DNA of 64,000 nucleotides, from contig NZ_MPNT01000009.1 in the NCBI RefSeq assembly GCF_001907675.1, forward strand, positions 136,333 through 200,332, given 5' to 3'. Of this stretch, positions 31,134-45,030 are shown piece after piece; within the stretch, counting starts at the first letter, position 1; every line of letters starts with the position of its first letter. Source of the DNA: Mycobacterium paraffinicum (GTDB lineage: Bacteria; Actinomycetota; Actinomycetes; Mycobacteriales; Mycobacteriaceae). The notes beneath the pieces are model-generated. The model did not search any database. It was not told the DNA's origin and worked only from the letters and a program-made list of their open reading frames with translations. Made by a program: the position numbers and the translations under genes.

Positions 31134-33032
31134 TCAGTCGTTAGCGCCGGCGAAAGCCGTCGGTGATCCGACGCCGCTACGCAGGCTGCCGTCAAGGTAG
31201 GCGGCGCGGCACGCGCGGCGCCCGATCTTGCCGCTGGAGGTACGCGGAATCGTCCCCGCCTGCACCAGCAGCAGGTCGCGGATGGTCACCCCGTGGCGGA
31301 CGGCGATGGCCGCCCGGATCTCGTCCGCGATCGGCTGGTATTCGAGCTTGTGCGTTCCGGGGGCGCGCTCGGCCACGATCACCAGCTGCTCGGAGCTGTC
31401 CTCGGGGTCGTACTTGAGCCCGGTGTGCGGGTTGTCGAACACCACCTGCGGCAGCTCGTTGGCCGGGACCGAGAACGCGGCAACGTAACCGGTGCGCAGG
31501 GCCCGGCTGGCCTCCTGCGCCGAGTACTCGAGGTCCTGCGGATAGTGGTTGCGGCCGTCGATAATGACCAGGTCCTTGATGCGGCCCGCAATATAGAGGT
31601 GCCCGTTGTGGTAGGTGCCGTAGTCGCCGGTGCGCACCCACAGCCCGTCCTCCTCGGCCCCTTCGGCGTGCGACTGGCTGATGCGCGACTTGAGGATGTT
31701 GCGGAAGGTCTCCTGAGTCTCCGCCTCCTTGCCCCAGTAGCCGAGCCCGAGGTTCTTGCCGTGCAGCCAGATCTCGCCGATCTGGTCGTCCGGCAGCTCG
31801 GTGGCCGTGTCGGGGTCGACGATCACGGCCCACTCGTCGACACCGATGACGCCGGCGGAGACCTGCGCGACGGCGTTGGGCGCGTCGGCGGCGACCTCGA
31901 CGAAGCGTTGCTTGTTGAGCTCGTCGCGATCGACGTGGATGACCGTGGGCGCCTCGTCCATCGGCGTGGTGGAGACGAACAGCGTGGCCTCGGCCAGGCC
32001 GTAGGAGGGCTTGACCGCCGTCTCCCGCAGCCCGTACGGCGCGAACGCCTCGTAGAACTTGCGCATCGACGCGGGGGACACCGGCTCGCTGCCGTTGAGG
32101 ATCCCCTTGACATTGCTCAGGTCCAGTGGCGGCCCACCCTCCTTGGGGACGCCGCGCACCGCGGCGTGCTCGAAGGCGAAGTTGGGGGCGACGGTGAACA
32201 GTTCGGAACCCGGCTCGTCGTCGGGCTTACGCGCCATCTCGCGGATCCACCGGCCGGGGCGGCGCACGAACGCGGCCGGCGTCATGAACGTGAAGTTGTG
32301 GCCGAGGACCGGGGACAGCAGCGCTGTGATCAGGCCCATGTCGTGGAAGAACGGCAGCCAGGACAGGCCGCGGTCACCTTCCTTGCCTTCCAGCCCGTTG
32401 AGCACCTGCAACACGTTGGTGGGCAGGTTCAGGTGACTGATCATCACGCCGGTCGGGGTCCGGGTGGAGCCGGACGTGTACTGCAGGTAGGCGATGGTGG
32501 TCTCGTCGGCCTCGGGCTCCACCCAGGTGGATGCCACCTCGGTGGGCACCGCGTCGACGGCGATCACGCGGGGGCGTTCCTTGGCGGAGCGGGCGCGGAT
32601 GAACTTCCGGACGCCTTCGGCGGCCTCGGTGGTGGTCAGGATCGTCGAGGGGGTGCAGTCGTCGAGCACGGCGTGCAGGCGGCCGACGTGGCCCGGCTCG
32701 CCCGGGTCGAACAACGGCACGGCGATCCGCCCGGCGTAGAGCGCGCCGAAGAAGGCGATCAGGTAGTCCAGGTTCTGCGGGCACAGGATGGCGATGCGGT
32801 CACCGGGCTGGGTGACCTGCTGCAGGCGGGCGCCGACGGCGCGGTTGCGGGCGCTGAAGTCGCGCCAGACGATGTCGCGGTAGACACCGTCGCGTTCGGT
32901 GGAGTAGTCGATGAACCGGTAGGCCAGCTTGTCGCCACGAACCCTCGCCCACTTCTCAACGTGCTTGACCAGGTTGGTGTTGTCCGGGAACCTGATCTTT
33001 CCATTCACGATGAACGGGTTGTGGTACGGCAT
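31134..33032 (-). CDS. fadD32: Long-chain fatty-acyl-AMP ligase FadD32
   Basis: FadD32 activates meromycolic acid as acyl-AMP and loads it on the Pks13 N-terminal ACP. The 632-residue ANL-superfamily protein has the P-loop [15 protein letters not shown], the motif YGLAEATLF, and the hinge/lysine region [10 protein letters not shown] with [10 protein letters not shown] near the end. ATG 33032 follows an AGGAGAG Shine-Dalgarno and matches the conserved [14 protein letters not shown] start. Eleven bases separate it from pks13. Confidence 0.97.
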   Translation of the reverse strand: MPYHNPFIVNGKIRFPDNTNLVKHVEKWARVRGDKLAYRFIDYSTERDGVYRDIVWRDFSARNRAVGARLQQVTQPGDRIAILCPQNLDYLIAFFGALYAGRIAVPLFDPGEPGHVGRLHAVLDDCTPSTILTTTEAAEGVRKFIRARSAKERPRVIAVDAVPTEVASTWVEPEADETTIAYLQYTSGSTRTPTGVMISHLNLPTNVLQVLNGLEGKEGDRGLSWLPFFHDMGLITALLSPVLGHNFTFMTPAAFVRRPGRWIREMARKPDDEPGSELFTVAPNFAFEHAAVRGVPKEGGPPLDLSNVKGILNGSEPVSPASMRKFYEAFAPYGLRETAVKPSYGLAEATLFVSTTPMDEAPTVIHVDRDELNKQRFVEVAADAPNAVAQVSAGVIGVDEWAVIVDPDTATELPDDQIGEIWLHGKNLGLGYWGKEAETQETFRNILKSRISQSHAEGAEEDGLWVRTGDYGTYHNGHLYIAGRIKDLVIIDGRNHYPQDLEYSAQEASRALRTGYVAAFSVPANELPQVVFDNPHTGLKYDPEDSSEQLVIVAERAPGTHKLEYQPIADEIRAAIAVRHGVTIRDLLLVQAGTIPRTSSGKIGRRACRAAYLDGSLRSGVGSPTAFAGAND

Positions 33033-33320
33033 TCCGCTCTCCTGTCACACCTGTTTTAGGCCGGCGCTTACGCCGGCCTTTGTTCTTCGGTCGGCCAGGC
33101 CGACAATTTCCATCTCTACGCGGGCCAGTCCTCGCGCGGCGCCACTGACGCCAGCATCCTGCTCATCCCAGGTCGGCTTATACCGGGACCGGGTCCGCGA
33201 CAAAGTCTCTAGCTCTTAAATTCCTCTTAATGTTAAGGGGCGGCCCGCAGCACACCAAATCACAAGGTACCGCTGATCTGCACCGGCAACGGGCTCCTGA
33301 CGGTGTGTCCTTCGGCCGGG
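33033..33320. promoter_or_regulatory. fadD32 operon leader with a GC hairpin
   Basis: This 288-base gap lies between Rv3802c and fadD32. AGGCCGGCG (33058–33066) and CGCCGGCCT (33071–33079) form a 9-bp stem with loop CTTA, 26 bases upstream of the fadD32 ATG. It could end Rv3802c transcription or attenuate fadD32. A short AT-rich patch near 33210–33235 is the best promoter candidate, but I cannot define a hexamer. Confidence 0.5.
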
Positions 33321-34331
33321 TCATCCATGTTTGGGATGCGGCGCGTTGGCGATCAATCCTTGAACCCAGTTCAACGTCCAATCGGTGGCCGGCTGCCCGT
33401 CCAGGTTCCAGAACTGCGTGGTCGCGTACAACGCGTGGATGGGCTGTCCGGCGCCGCCGGCCAGCGTGTTGAGCGTGTTGGGCAGATTGGCAACGCTAAA
33501 CGCCTCGTCAGGGGCGGCGCAGATGAGGTCGCCCGGCGCGCAGATCTCGTTGGTCTTGTCGTTGAGCGCGCCGAAGCCCCCGGGCCGCGCGCCGGTCATC
33601 GTCAAGCCCAGCCCGGAGAGCACCGGCACTTCGTGCAGCGTGACCTCGGCGCCCTGCCCGGGCGGGTTGGGCCCGATGTCGTTGCCCACGCCGGGCTGGC
33701 GCCGACCGTCGGCGATCAACGTCACACCGAGTACCAGGTCGTCGTCGACGGGTCCGCGGCCGTTGCCGATATCGCTGGCGATGTCACCGGCGATCACCGC
33801 TCCCTGCGAGAAGCCCATCAGCACGTAACTGGTCAGCGGGCACTTGGCGTTCATGTCCGTCATCGCCTGGACCGTCGCGCGGGTGCCCTCGGCGCGGCTT
33901 TCGTTGTACGACATCTGCGTGTCGCCGCTGAGTGGGTTGTGGAACTGCGCGGTGTAGGGCGTGGTGTATTCCTGCACCCGGGACGCCGGGAATTGCTGGG
34001 TGATCGCCACGGTGACCTTGTGCAGCAGCGCGTTCGGGAATTGCATCGGGTTGAGCGGATCGTCCTGCGGGGCGGACTCCCAGGTGCCGGGGACGTTGAC
34101 CAGCTGGACGTCGGGGCACGACGCGTCTTGCGAAGCGGGCCGGGGCTTGTGCGGGTGGGTGGTCGTGGACGGCGACGGCAGGACGCCCGGCGGCACCGCG
34201 CTGGGCGGCGATTCGTGGCCGCGCAGCGTGACGACCGCGAGCACGATCACCAACAGCACCACCCCCGCCATCGCCAAGGCGGCGGTCCAGGCGAGGGCTC
34301 GGTGGCGCTTACGCCGGGCGTTGGTGGCCAT
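33321..34331 (-). CDS. Cutinase-like envelope lipase/thioesterase (Rv3802c homologue)
   Basis: A 336-residue serine hydrolase with phospholipase and thioesterase activity, essential in M. tuberculosis and linked to mycolic acid metabolism. A signal anchor spans about residues 13–37, then a Pro/Ser/Thr linker, then the alpha/beta hydrolase domain starting at [12 protein letters not shown]. The nucleophile is in [11 protein letters not shown]. The paired Cys of cutinases are seen in DASCPDV and AKCPLT, and a second pair in [10 protein letters not shown]. It lies between mpt51 and fadD32. Confidence 0.93.
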   Translation of the reverse strand: MATNARRKRHRALAWTAALAMAGVVLLVIVLAVVTLRGHESPPSAVPPGVLPSPSTTTHPHKPRPASQDASCPDVQLVNVPGTWESAPQDDPLNPMQFPNALLHKVTVAITQQFPASRVQEYTTPYTAQFHNPLSGDTQMSYNESRAEGTRATVQAMTDMNAKCPLTSYVLMGFSQGAVIAGDIASDIGNGRGPVDDDLVLGVTLIADGRRQPGVGNDIGPNPPGQGAEVTLHEVPVLSGLGLTMTGARPGGFGALNDKTNEICAPGDLICAAPDEAFSVANLPNTLNTLAGGAGQPIHALYATTQFWNLDGQPATDWTLNWVQGLIANAPHPKHG

Positions 34332-34422
34332 GTTCTCCCGCTAGCAGAGTCGGTGGATCGCAGCGAAGCGGTCCTCCCGACCCCTGCTGCACCTTTTACA
34401 CGGTACCGGCTCGCGGGACTAC

Positions 34423-34610
34423 CTCAGCCGGGCAGCGACCCGCAGCGCCCGGCTCCACCGCGCTCGCGATCGCCGCAACTCAGCCGGGCAGCGACCCGCA
34501 GCGCCCGGCTCCACCGCGCTCGCGATCGCCGCAACTCAGCCAGGCAGCGACCCGCAGCGCCCGGCTCCACCGCGCTCGCGATCGCCGCAACTCAGCCGGG
34601 CAGCGACCCG
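34423..34610. repeat. 56-bp tandem repeat, three full units plus a 20-base partial
   Basis: Units begin at 34423, 34479, 34535 and 34591 (partial), each starting CTCAGCC and ending GATCGCCGCAA. They are identical except for one G-to-A in the third unit. Each normal unit carries a GCCGGGC/GCCCGGC inverted repeat able to form a 7-bp stem. The array fills the gap between mpt51 and Rv3802c, just upstream of the latter. It resembles a mycobacterial interspersed (MIRU-VNTR-like) repeat. Confidence 0.9.
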
Positions 34611-34620
34611 TCCCCCGCGA

Positions 34621-35532
34621 TCACCGGATGGCGCCGACGATGTCGCCCGACATGGCCCCGAGCTGCCCCGACCAGGAGCCCCAGCCGTTGTCGCCGCCGC
34701 CCGGAAAGTCGAAGTGACCGTTGTGGCCGCCGTTGCTGCGGTACTGCTGGTAGAACTCGCGGGAGCTGCCCATGGCCGCGCCCGCCTGCCCGATCATGGC
34801 GGCGTCGTCGCCGCCCATGTTCGTCGGGCTGTAGACCCACACGCGGGTGTTGTTCTGCGCCAGCAGGGAGGCGTGCACGTAGGGGTCGTGCCACTTCCAC
34901 CGGCCCAGCTGCGGGGCGCCCCACATCCCGTTACCGTCCACACCGCCGAACTGCTGCAGGCCGGCCAGGATCGCGCCGTTGTAGTTAGTGCTCGACGGGT
35001 ACAGGAACCCAGACAGCGAGCCGGCGAACCCGAAGCGGTCGGGGTGGAAGGCCGCCAGCGCCATCGCGGCGTAGCCGCCCTGCGAGGCGCCCACCGCGGC
35101 GTGACCACCGGGCGCCAGGCCCTTGTTGGCGGCCAGCCAGTTCGGCAGCTCGCTGGACAGGAAGGTGTCCCACTGCTTACTGCCGTCCTGCTCCCAGTTG
35201 GTGTACATGCTCCAGGCCCCGCCCGCGGGCGCTACCACCGAGATGCCCTTGCCGCCCAGCGTGCTCATCGCGTTGCCCGCGGTGACCCAGTTGCTGACGT
35301 CGGGGGCCGCATTGAAGGCATCCAGCAGATAGACCGCGTGCGGTCCGCCGCCCAGGAACGCCACCGGGATGTCGCGGCCCATCGCCGCCGACGGCACCAT
35401 CAGGCTCTCGTAACCCGCCGCCCTCGCCCTACCGGCCGGCCCGCCCGTCACGGTCACGCCGATCAATCCGATCGCCAAGGCGGCTACGGAGAACACCCGA
35501 AGAAGCGCTGACGCACCCCGCACGACCCTCAT
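34621..35532 (-). CDS. mpt51: MPT51 / FbpD, antigen-85-family protein
   Basis: A secreted antigen-85 relative (alpha/beta hydrolase fold) that binds fibronectin and has no proven mycolyltransferase activity. From ATG 35532 it has 303 residues. This start is chosen over ATG 35544 because GGAGGG lies just before it. A signal peptide ends near A-R-A-A. At the nucleophile site this protein reads G-A-S-Q-G-G (Ser150), where M. tuberculosis MPT51 has Ala. The His region reads GGDNGWGSW, so the catalytic His is still missing. It follows fbpA with a terminator between them. Confidence 0.93.
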   Translation of the reverse strand: MRVVRGASALLRVFSVAALAIGLIGVTVTGGPAGRARAAGYESLMVPSAAMGRDIPVAFLGGGPHAVYLLDAFNAAPDVSNWVTAGNAMSTLGGKGISVVAPAGGAWSMYTNWEQDGSKQWDTFLSSELPNWLAANKGLAPGGHAAVGASQGGYAAMALAAFHPDRFGFAGSLSGFLYPSSTNYNGAILAGLQQFGGVDGNGMWGAPQLGRWKWHDPYVHASLLAQNNTRVWVYSPTNMGGDDAAMIGQAGAAMGSSREFYQQYRSNGGHNGHFDFPGGGDNGWGSWSGQLGAMSGDIVGAIR

Positions 35533-35630
35533 GTCACCCTCCATCGTCTAGTCGCTGACGAGCACATTAGCCAGCGCCGTGGTTCCCCCGCCCGCGGGGT
35601 AGTGAAACAAATCACACGCCAAAACAACTA

Positions 35631-35660
35631 GCGGCGGAAACCCCGAAGGGTTCCCGCCGC
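35631..35660 (-). terminator. Rho-independent-type terminator after fbpA
   Basis: Arms 35631–35643 and 35648–35660 pair at 12 of 13 positions around a CGAA tetraloop. On the minus strand the stem is followed by TAGTTGTTTTGG. It lies 20 bases past the fbpA stop and separates fbpA from mpt51. Confidence 0.8.
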
Positions 35661-35680
35661 CAGTCGCGTTGTTCGTGGGC

Positions 35681-37060
<1,380 letters not shown>

Positions 37061-38989
37061 TTACTCGCGAGGCGGAGGCGGGGCCTCTTCAGGCACCGGC
37101 AGGCCGCATCTGGCGAGCTCGTAGCGCGGCACCCGGTCTATCCGGTATTTGGTGAATTCATAGGAATGCAGCAGGTTGGACAGGAATCTGTGCGGGGTCA
37201 TCGGTGCGCGTACCGAACTCAGCACCGCCTCGGTCTCGGGACACTTGAGGGCGGTCACCGCCTCGGCGACCCATTGCTGGTCCAGATAGCCCGGAATGCC
37301 GGGATAGACCTTCACCCACGGCCCGTCGGCGATCGCCCAATCCGGGAAGAGGTTCTTGTCGTGCCCGATGCGGCCGTGTTGCAACCGTTCCGTGTGTTGC
37401 GCAAGCGGATTCGCCAATCCGATCTGGTCGATCACCCTGACGTCGAGCCCGACGTTCATGCCGACCATGCCCAGGTTGGTGAAAAACACTGCGTGCTGCG
37501 GCTTTTGGGGCGGCTTGTCCGGACCCGGCTGCGCCATCGGCACCAGGTCCCACTGGATGTAATTGCCCGACGGCAGCAGCAGCGCGCCGTCCGGGGTGTT
37601 GTCGAGCGCCGTCAGGATGGCCGCCATCCGCGGATACCCCAGGTAGTCGGCGGCGGTGAGGGGGTGCGCGTGCCCGGTGGCCTGCGCGTAGAAGCGCCGC
37701 TCGTCGACGATCCCGGAATAGCTGACGTGGGTGGCGTCGTCGCCCATTCCGGGCGAATTCGCCGCCCACAGCGACCAACCGGCCACACCCAGCCAGAGCA
37801 CGCCGGCCGCGCCGGCCACCCAATAGCCCGTCTCCCGCGAGTAGTCCTGCCCGTCCGGGATGGCCAGCGGGATGACGGCTACGGGTGCCAGCAAGCAGAA
37901 CAGCGGCGCCAGCAGCACCCGCCCGTGCATGAAGTCGCCGCCCTGCCGAATCCAGTAGAGCGCCTGCAGCAGGCCGCTCACCAGAACGAAAGCCACGACG
38001 GCGGGCGGGCTTTGAACCGCCCGGGCCACCCGCCCGTAGTTGGGGGCGAGGGCGGGCCGCAGGAACGACGGCCGGCGGCGCGCCGCGAGCAGCAGCAGCG
38101 CCAGCGGCAGCAGGAGCACCACGGGCACCCACACGGCGTAGGGCGCGTCGAAGTTCGACAGGTAGATGATGCCTTGGGACCACTTGTCGCCGGCCGCGTC
38201 CTTGGCGAGCGCGGTCCCGGGCACCAGCAGGCCGTAGTAGCCCATGCGGAAAATCTGATAGCCGACGGGCAGCAACCCGCCGGCCACCACGACGAGCACC
38301 CGGCGGCGCCAGGTCCGCGCCGCGACCAGCATCATGATCAGCGCCAGCCCGCCCATCAGCGCCAGCTCGGGCCGGACCAGGACGCTGAAGCCGGCCACGA
38401 ACGCCAACGCACCGATGAAGAGGTCGCGATCCGGCCGGTTGCGCACCGGCTGCGCCCAGCAGACCATCATCCACCACAGCAACCCGAGGTAGGCCAGCGT
38501 CAGCCCGCTCTCCAGGCCGGAGGTGGCGAAGTCACGCGCGGGGGGCAGCGCGACGTAGACCAACGCGCCGGCGGGCAGCATGATCGCCTTGCGGCCCCGG
38601 AGGCTGGGCGCATACAACCGGGCGGCCCCCAGCATGAGCAGCGCCACGCCCAGCACCGAAAGCGTCAGGGCCAGCGCCAGCGCCACGTATTCCATCCGCA
38701 TCGGCCCGCCCACCCAGCTGCCGACGTACATCAGGTAGGTCCAGGCCGTGGAGGTGTTGGCCTCCACCCGCTCGCCCTGGTTGAAGACCGGCCCGTTGCC
38801 GGCGAGCAGGTTGCGCACCGTGCGCAACACGATGAGCCCGTCGTCGGCGATCCAGCGCCGCTGCCATGCGCCCCAGGCGAACAGGACGGAGACCACCGCC
38901 ACGCTGAACCACAGGCTGATCCGGACCAGCGTCGTGTACGGGAACACTGGCCAGCCCAACCGCCTGATGACCGGCCGGGTGCGCATCAT
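37061..38989 (-). CDS. aftB: Terminal beta-(1->2)-arabinofuranosyltransferase AftB
   Basis: AftB is a GT-C membrane enzyme that adds the terminal beta-1,2 arabinofuranose to arabinan, the residue to which mycolates attach. It has 642 residues from ATG 38989. The catalytic acidic motif is RRWIADDGLIVLRT, followed by NLLAGNGPVFNQGERVEANTS-type sequence (residues about 60–80), about ten helices and a C-terminal soluble domain. The frame runs open further upstream into ubiA, but similarity to the family begins near the chosen ATG. It ends PPPPRE, as in M. tuberculosis. Confidence 0.93.
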   Translation of the reverse strand: MMRTRPVIRRLGWPVFPYTTLVRISLWFSVAVVSVLFAWGAWQRRWIADDGLIVLRTVRNLLAGNGPVFNQGERVEANTSTAWTYLMYVGSWVGGPMRMEYVALALALTLSVLGVALLMLGAARLYAPSLRGRKAIMLPAGALVYVALPPARDFATSGLESGLTLAYLGLLWWMMVCWAQPVRNRPDRDLFIGALAFVAGFSVLVRPELALMGGLALIMMLVAARTWRRRVLVVVAGGLLPVGYQIFRMGYYGLLVPGTALAKDAAGDKWSQGIIYLSNFDAPYAVWVPVVLLLPLALLLLAARRRPSFLRPALAPNYGRVARAVQSPPAVVAFVLVSGLLQALYWIRQGGDFMHGRVLLAPLFCLLAPVAVIPLAIPDGQDYSRETGYWVAGAAGVLWLGVAGWSLWAANSPGMGDDATHVSYSGIVDERRFYAQATGHAHPLTAADYLGYPRMAAILTALDNTPDGALLLPSGNYIQWDLVPMAQPGPDKPPQKPQHAVFFTNLGMVGMNVGLDVRVIDQIGLANPLAQHTERLQHGRIGHDKNLFPDWAIADGPWVKVYPGIPGYLDQQWVAEAVTALKCPETEAVLSSVRAPMTPHRFLSNLLHSYEFTKYRIDRVPRYELARCGLPVPEEAPPPPRE

Positions 38990-39017
38990 GCGCGCTTTGA
39001 GGGCCTGCAGTTCGGAG

Positions 39018-39926
39018 CTAACCGAAGGCAACGGCGGCTCCAAGCGTCGCGATCCACGCCAGGAAAAGCAGCTGCAGCACCCGGTCACGCAGCGCGATGT
39101 CTTCGGGCTCGCCGGCCAGCCCGCCGTCGACGTCGACGGCGTAGCGCAGGATCGCGATGGTGAACGGCACCATCGATACCGCGAACCAGGATCCCGAGTG
39201 GCGGTCACGCTCGAACGCCCACAAGCCGTAGCAGAGCACCACCGCGGTGGCCGACATCGTCCAGACGAACCGCAGGTAGGTGCTGGTGTAGCTCTCCAGG
39301 GACTTGCGGATCGCGGCGCCGGTGCGCTCGGCGACCTGCAGCTCGGCGTATCGCTTGCCGGCCACCATGAACAGCGACGCGAACGCCGCCGACAGCAAGA
39401 ACCATTGCGATAGCGGGATGCCGGTGGCGGCGCCGCCGGCGATGGCCCGCAGCAGGTACGCCGACGACACGATGCAAATGTCCATCACCGCTTGGTGTTT
39501 GAGCCCGAAGCAGTACGCCAGCTGCATGCTGAGGTAGACGGCCATCACCACGGCCAGGTCGGGCGTCAGCCACCAGGCGAGCGCCAGCGAGGCCGCACCG
39601 AGAACCACCGCGAGGGTGTAGGCCAGCCATTCGGGCACCACGCCGGCCGCGATGGGCCGGAATCTCTTGGTGGGGTGCTCGCGGTCGGCGTTGACGTCGC
39701 GCACGTCGTTCACCAAGTAGATCGACGAGGCCGCCAGGCAGAACACCACGAACGCCACGGACACCTTGGTCAGCACGTCGGCGTAGTTGTAGTGCACCGG
39801 GCCGCCCAACGCGGCCAGCGGCGCGGCCAGCACCAGAACGTTCTTCACCCACTGCCGCGGGCGGATCGCCTTGACGACCCCGACCACCACGTTGCCCGAG
39901 GGCCCGGTCACCACGTCCTCACTCAT
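39018..39926 (-). CDS. ubiA: Decaprenyl-phosphate phosphoribosyltransferase (UbiA / DPPR synthase)
   Basis: UbiA is an integral membrane prenyltransferase-fold enzyme that joins phosphoribose from PRPP to decaprenyl phosphate, the committed step of arabinan donor synthesis. It has 302 residues from ATG 39926. The two aspartate-rich motifs are NDVRDVNADREH (about residue 73) and YAVDVDGGLAGEPED near the C-terminus, with LRPRQWVKN-like IRPRQWVKN at the start. It overlaps the upstream PAP2 gene by eight bases. Confidence 0.96.
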   Translation of the reverse strand: MSEDVVTGPSGNVVVGVVKAIRPRQWVKNVLVLAAPLAALGGPVHYNYADVLTKVSVAFVVFCLAASSIYLVNDVRDVNADREHPTKRFRPIAAGVVPEWLAYTLAVVLGAASLALAWWLTPDLAVVMAVYLSMQLAYCFGLKHQAVMDICIVSSAYLLRAIAGGAATGIPLSQWFLLSAAFASLFMVAGKRYAELQVAERTGAAIRKSLESYTSTYLRFVWTMSATAVVLCYGLWAFERDRHSGSWFAVSMVPFTIAILRYAVDVDGGLAGEPEDIALRDRVLQLLFLAWIATLGAAVAFG

Positions 39927-40450
39927 TCGCCCAGACCTTCCGCGCCCGGCCCTCCAGCCGAACGGTGATTCGCGCGACGGTGGCACCGAGGACGATGCCG
40001 CAGGCCACGTCGCTGGGATAGTGCACCCCGAGCAGCATCCGCGACAACGCCATCGGGGGAATCAGGAGGGCGGGTAGCGGCAGGCCGGTGATCCGGCCCA
40101 TCAGGATGGCCGCGGCCGTCGTCGAGGTGGCATGGGCGGAGGGGAAGCTCAGCTGGCTGGGGGTGCCGACGTTCACCACGACGGCCGGGTCGTGCGGCCG
40201 TCGGCGGCGCACCACCCGCTTGACCAGCACGGCGGCGGCGTGCGCGGCGAACGCCCCCGCCCCGGCGACCAGCCAGTCCCAGCGCCGCCTCGGCGCCAGC
40301 AGCGCGCCGACCGCCGCCACGGCCAGCCAGCCGAGGCTGTGCTCGCCGAAATGGGACAGGCCGCGCGCCGTCGTCAGCACGCCGGGGCGCTCGGCGAGCG
40401 CGGCTTGCACGGCCACCAGGGCGGCCACTTCGCCGCGCGGGGAGGCCGAA

Positions 40451-40458
<8 letters not shown>
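39919..40458 (-). CDS. PAP2-family decaprenylphosphoryl-5-phosphoribose phosphatase (Rv3807c homologue)
   Basis: This 179-residue membrane phosphatase is proposed to remove the 5-phosphate from DPPR to give DPR, the DprE1 substrate. The three PAP2 motifs are present: KRVVRRRRP, PSAH and SRMLLGVHYPSDV. It overlaps both ubiA and glfT2 by eight bases each, so the three are one tightly packed operon. Other phosphatases may share the role. Confidence 0.9.
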
Positions 40459-43817
<3,359 letters not shown>

Positions 43818-44897
43818 GTGCCGAACCGACGCCGACGCAAGCTTTCGACAGCCATGAGCGCGGTCGCCGCCGTGGCAGTGGCGAGTCCTTGCGCATACTT
43901 CCTTGTCTACGAATCGACGGCCGGCAGCAAGCCGCCCGAGCACCACGACTTCAAGCAGGCGGCCGTGATGACCGACCTGCCGGGCGAGCTGATGGGCGCG
44001 CTGTCGCAAGGGCTGTCGCAATTCGGCATCAACCTGCCACCGGTGCCCGCGCTGAGCGGGGGCGCGGCCAGCACTCCGGGCCTGGCGAGTCCCGGCCTGG
44101 GCACTCCGGGCCTGGGCACTCCGGGCCTCGGGACTCCGGGTCTCGCGAGCCCCGGTCTGACCAGCCCTGGCCTGACGAGCCCGGGGTTGACCAGCCCCGG
44201 CCTAACCAGCCCCGGTCTGACCAGCCCGGCTGCGACCAGCCCGGGCCTGGCGCCCACGACGCCGGGGCTCACCGCGCCCGGCGCGCTGCCGACCACCCCG
44301 GGTGCCGGAGTGGCGACCCCGGGCGCGGGACTCAACCCGGCGCTGTCCAATCCCGGGCTGACCAGCCCGGCCGGGATCGCGCCCGGACTGGGCAGCCCGA
44401 CGGCTGGCGGTGAAGTCCCGATCACGGCTCCGGCCAGTCTGGACCCGGGCGCCGACGGTACCTACCCGATCCTGGGCGACCCGTCGTCCTTCGGTAGCGG
44501 TTCACCGATCGGTGGTGGCACCGGCCTCGGCGGCGGGGGCGGAAGCTCCAGCGGCGGCGGTGGTGGCCTGGTCAACGACGTGATGCAGGCCGCCAACCAG
44601 CTTGGCGCCGGTCAGGCCATCGACCTGCTCAAGGGCTTGGTGATGCCGGCGATCACGCAGGGTCTGCACGGCGGAGCGGGCGCAGCCGGTGCGCTACCAG
44701 GTGCAGCAGGCGCCCTCCCGGGTGCCGCCGGTGCGTTGCCGGCCGCCGCGGGTGCGCTGCCGGGTGCAGCGGGCGCCCTCCCGGGTGCCGCCGGCGCCCT
44801 GCCGGGTGCCGCCGCGGGTGCCTTGCCGGCCGCCGCCGGCGCGGCCGGGGCGTTGCCGGCCGCCGCGGGTGCGGCACCGGTCCTGCCCCCCGTCTAG
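43818..44897 (+). CDS. erp: Exported repetitive protein Erp (PirG)
   Basis: Erp is a secreted cell-surface virulence-associated protein. It has 359 residues from GTG 43818, against 284 in M. tuberculosis. A signal peptide (about 1–28) leads to a conserved N-domain (HHDFKQAAVMTDLPGELMG). A central repeat block of P-G-L-x-S/T pentads follows (about residues 88–165, mostly PGLTS, PGLGT and PGLAS), then a Gly/Ser run, then LVNDVMQAANQLGAGQAIDLLKG-like helix. The C-terminal block of A-G-A-L-P-G-A repeats (about 290–355) is a striking extension. Confidence 0.95.
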   Translation: MPNRRRRKLSTAMSAVAAVAVASPCAYFLVYESTAGSKPPEHHDFKQAAVMTDLPGELMGALSQGLSQFGINLPPVPALSGGAASTPGLASPGLGTPGLGTPGLGTPGLASPGLTSPGLTSPGLTSPGLTSPGLTSPAATSPGLAPTTPGLTAPGALPTTPGAGVATPGAGLNPALSNPGLTSPAGIAPGLGSPTAGGEVPITAPASLDPGADGTYPILGDPSSFGSGSPIGGGTGLGGGGGSSSGGGGGLVNDVMQAANQLGAGQAIDLLKGLVMPAITQGLHGGAGAAGALPGAAGALPGAAGALPAAAGALPGAAGALPGAAGALPGAAAGALPAAAGAAGALPAAAGAAPVLPPV

Positions 44898-44920
44898 ACC
44901 TCGGGGAAGCCTCCAACCAG

Positions 44921-44951
44921 ACGGCACCGCAGATTTCTTCTGCGGTGCCGT
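44921..44951 (+). terminator. Strong hairpin terminator after erp
   Basis: ACGGCACCGCAGA (44921–44933) and TCTGCGGTGCCGT (44939–44951) form a perfect 13-bp stem with a 5-base loop, 23 bases after the erp stop. It is followed by CGAATTTGG, with no clean T-tract. Confidence 0.8.
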
Positions 44952-45030
44952 CGAATTTGGCTGCAGATTCGACGCCGCCCAGCTCGTGTCGTCTCATCAT
45001 TAACATTAGAAACACAAGTAACATCGCCTG

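Noticed and set aside
34423..34610. CRISPR array
   Set aside because: The 56-bp units are directly abutting with no spacers and there are no cas genes.
44085..44890. PE_PGRS gene
   Set aside because: The Gly/Ala-rich look recalls PGRS, but there is no PE domain, and the signal peptide and PGLTS repeats identify erp. PE_PGRS62 is not present here.
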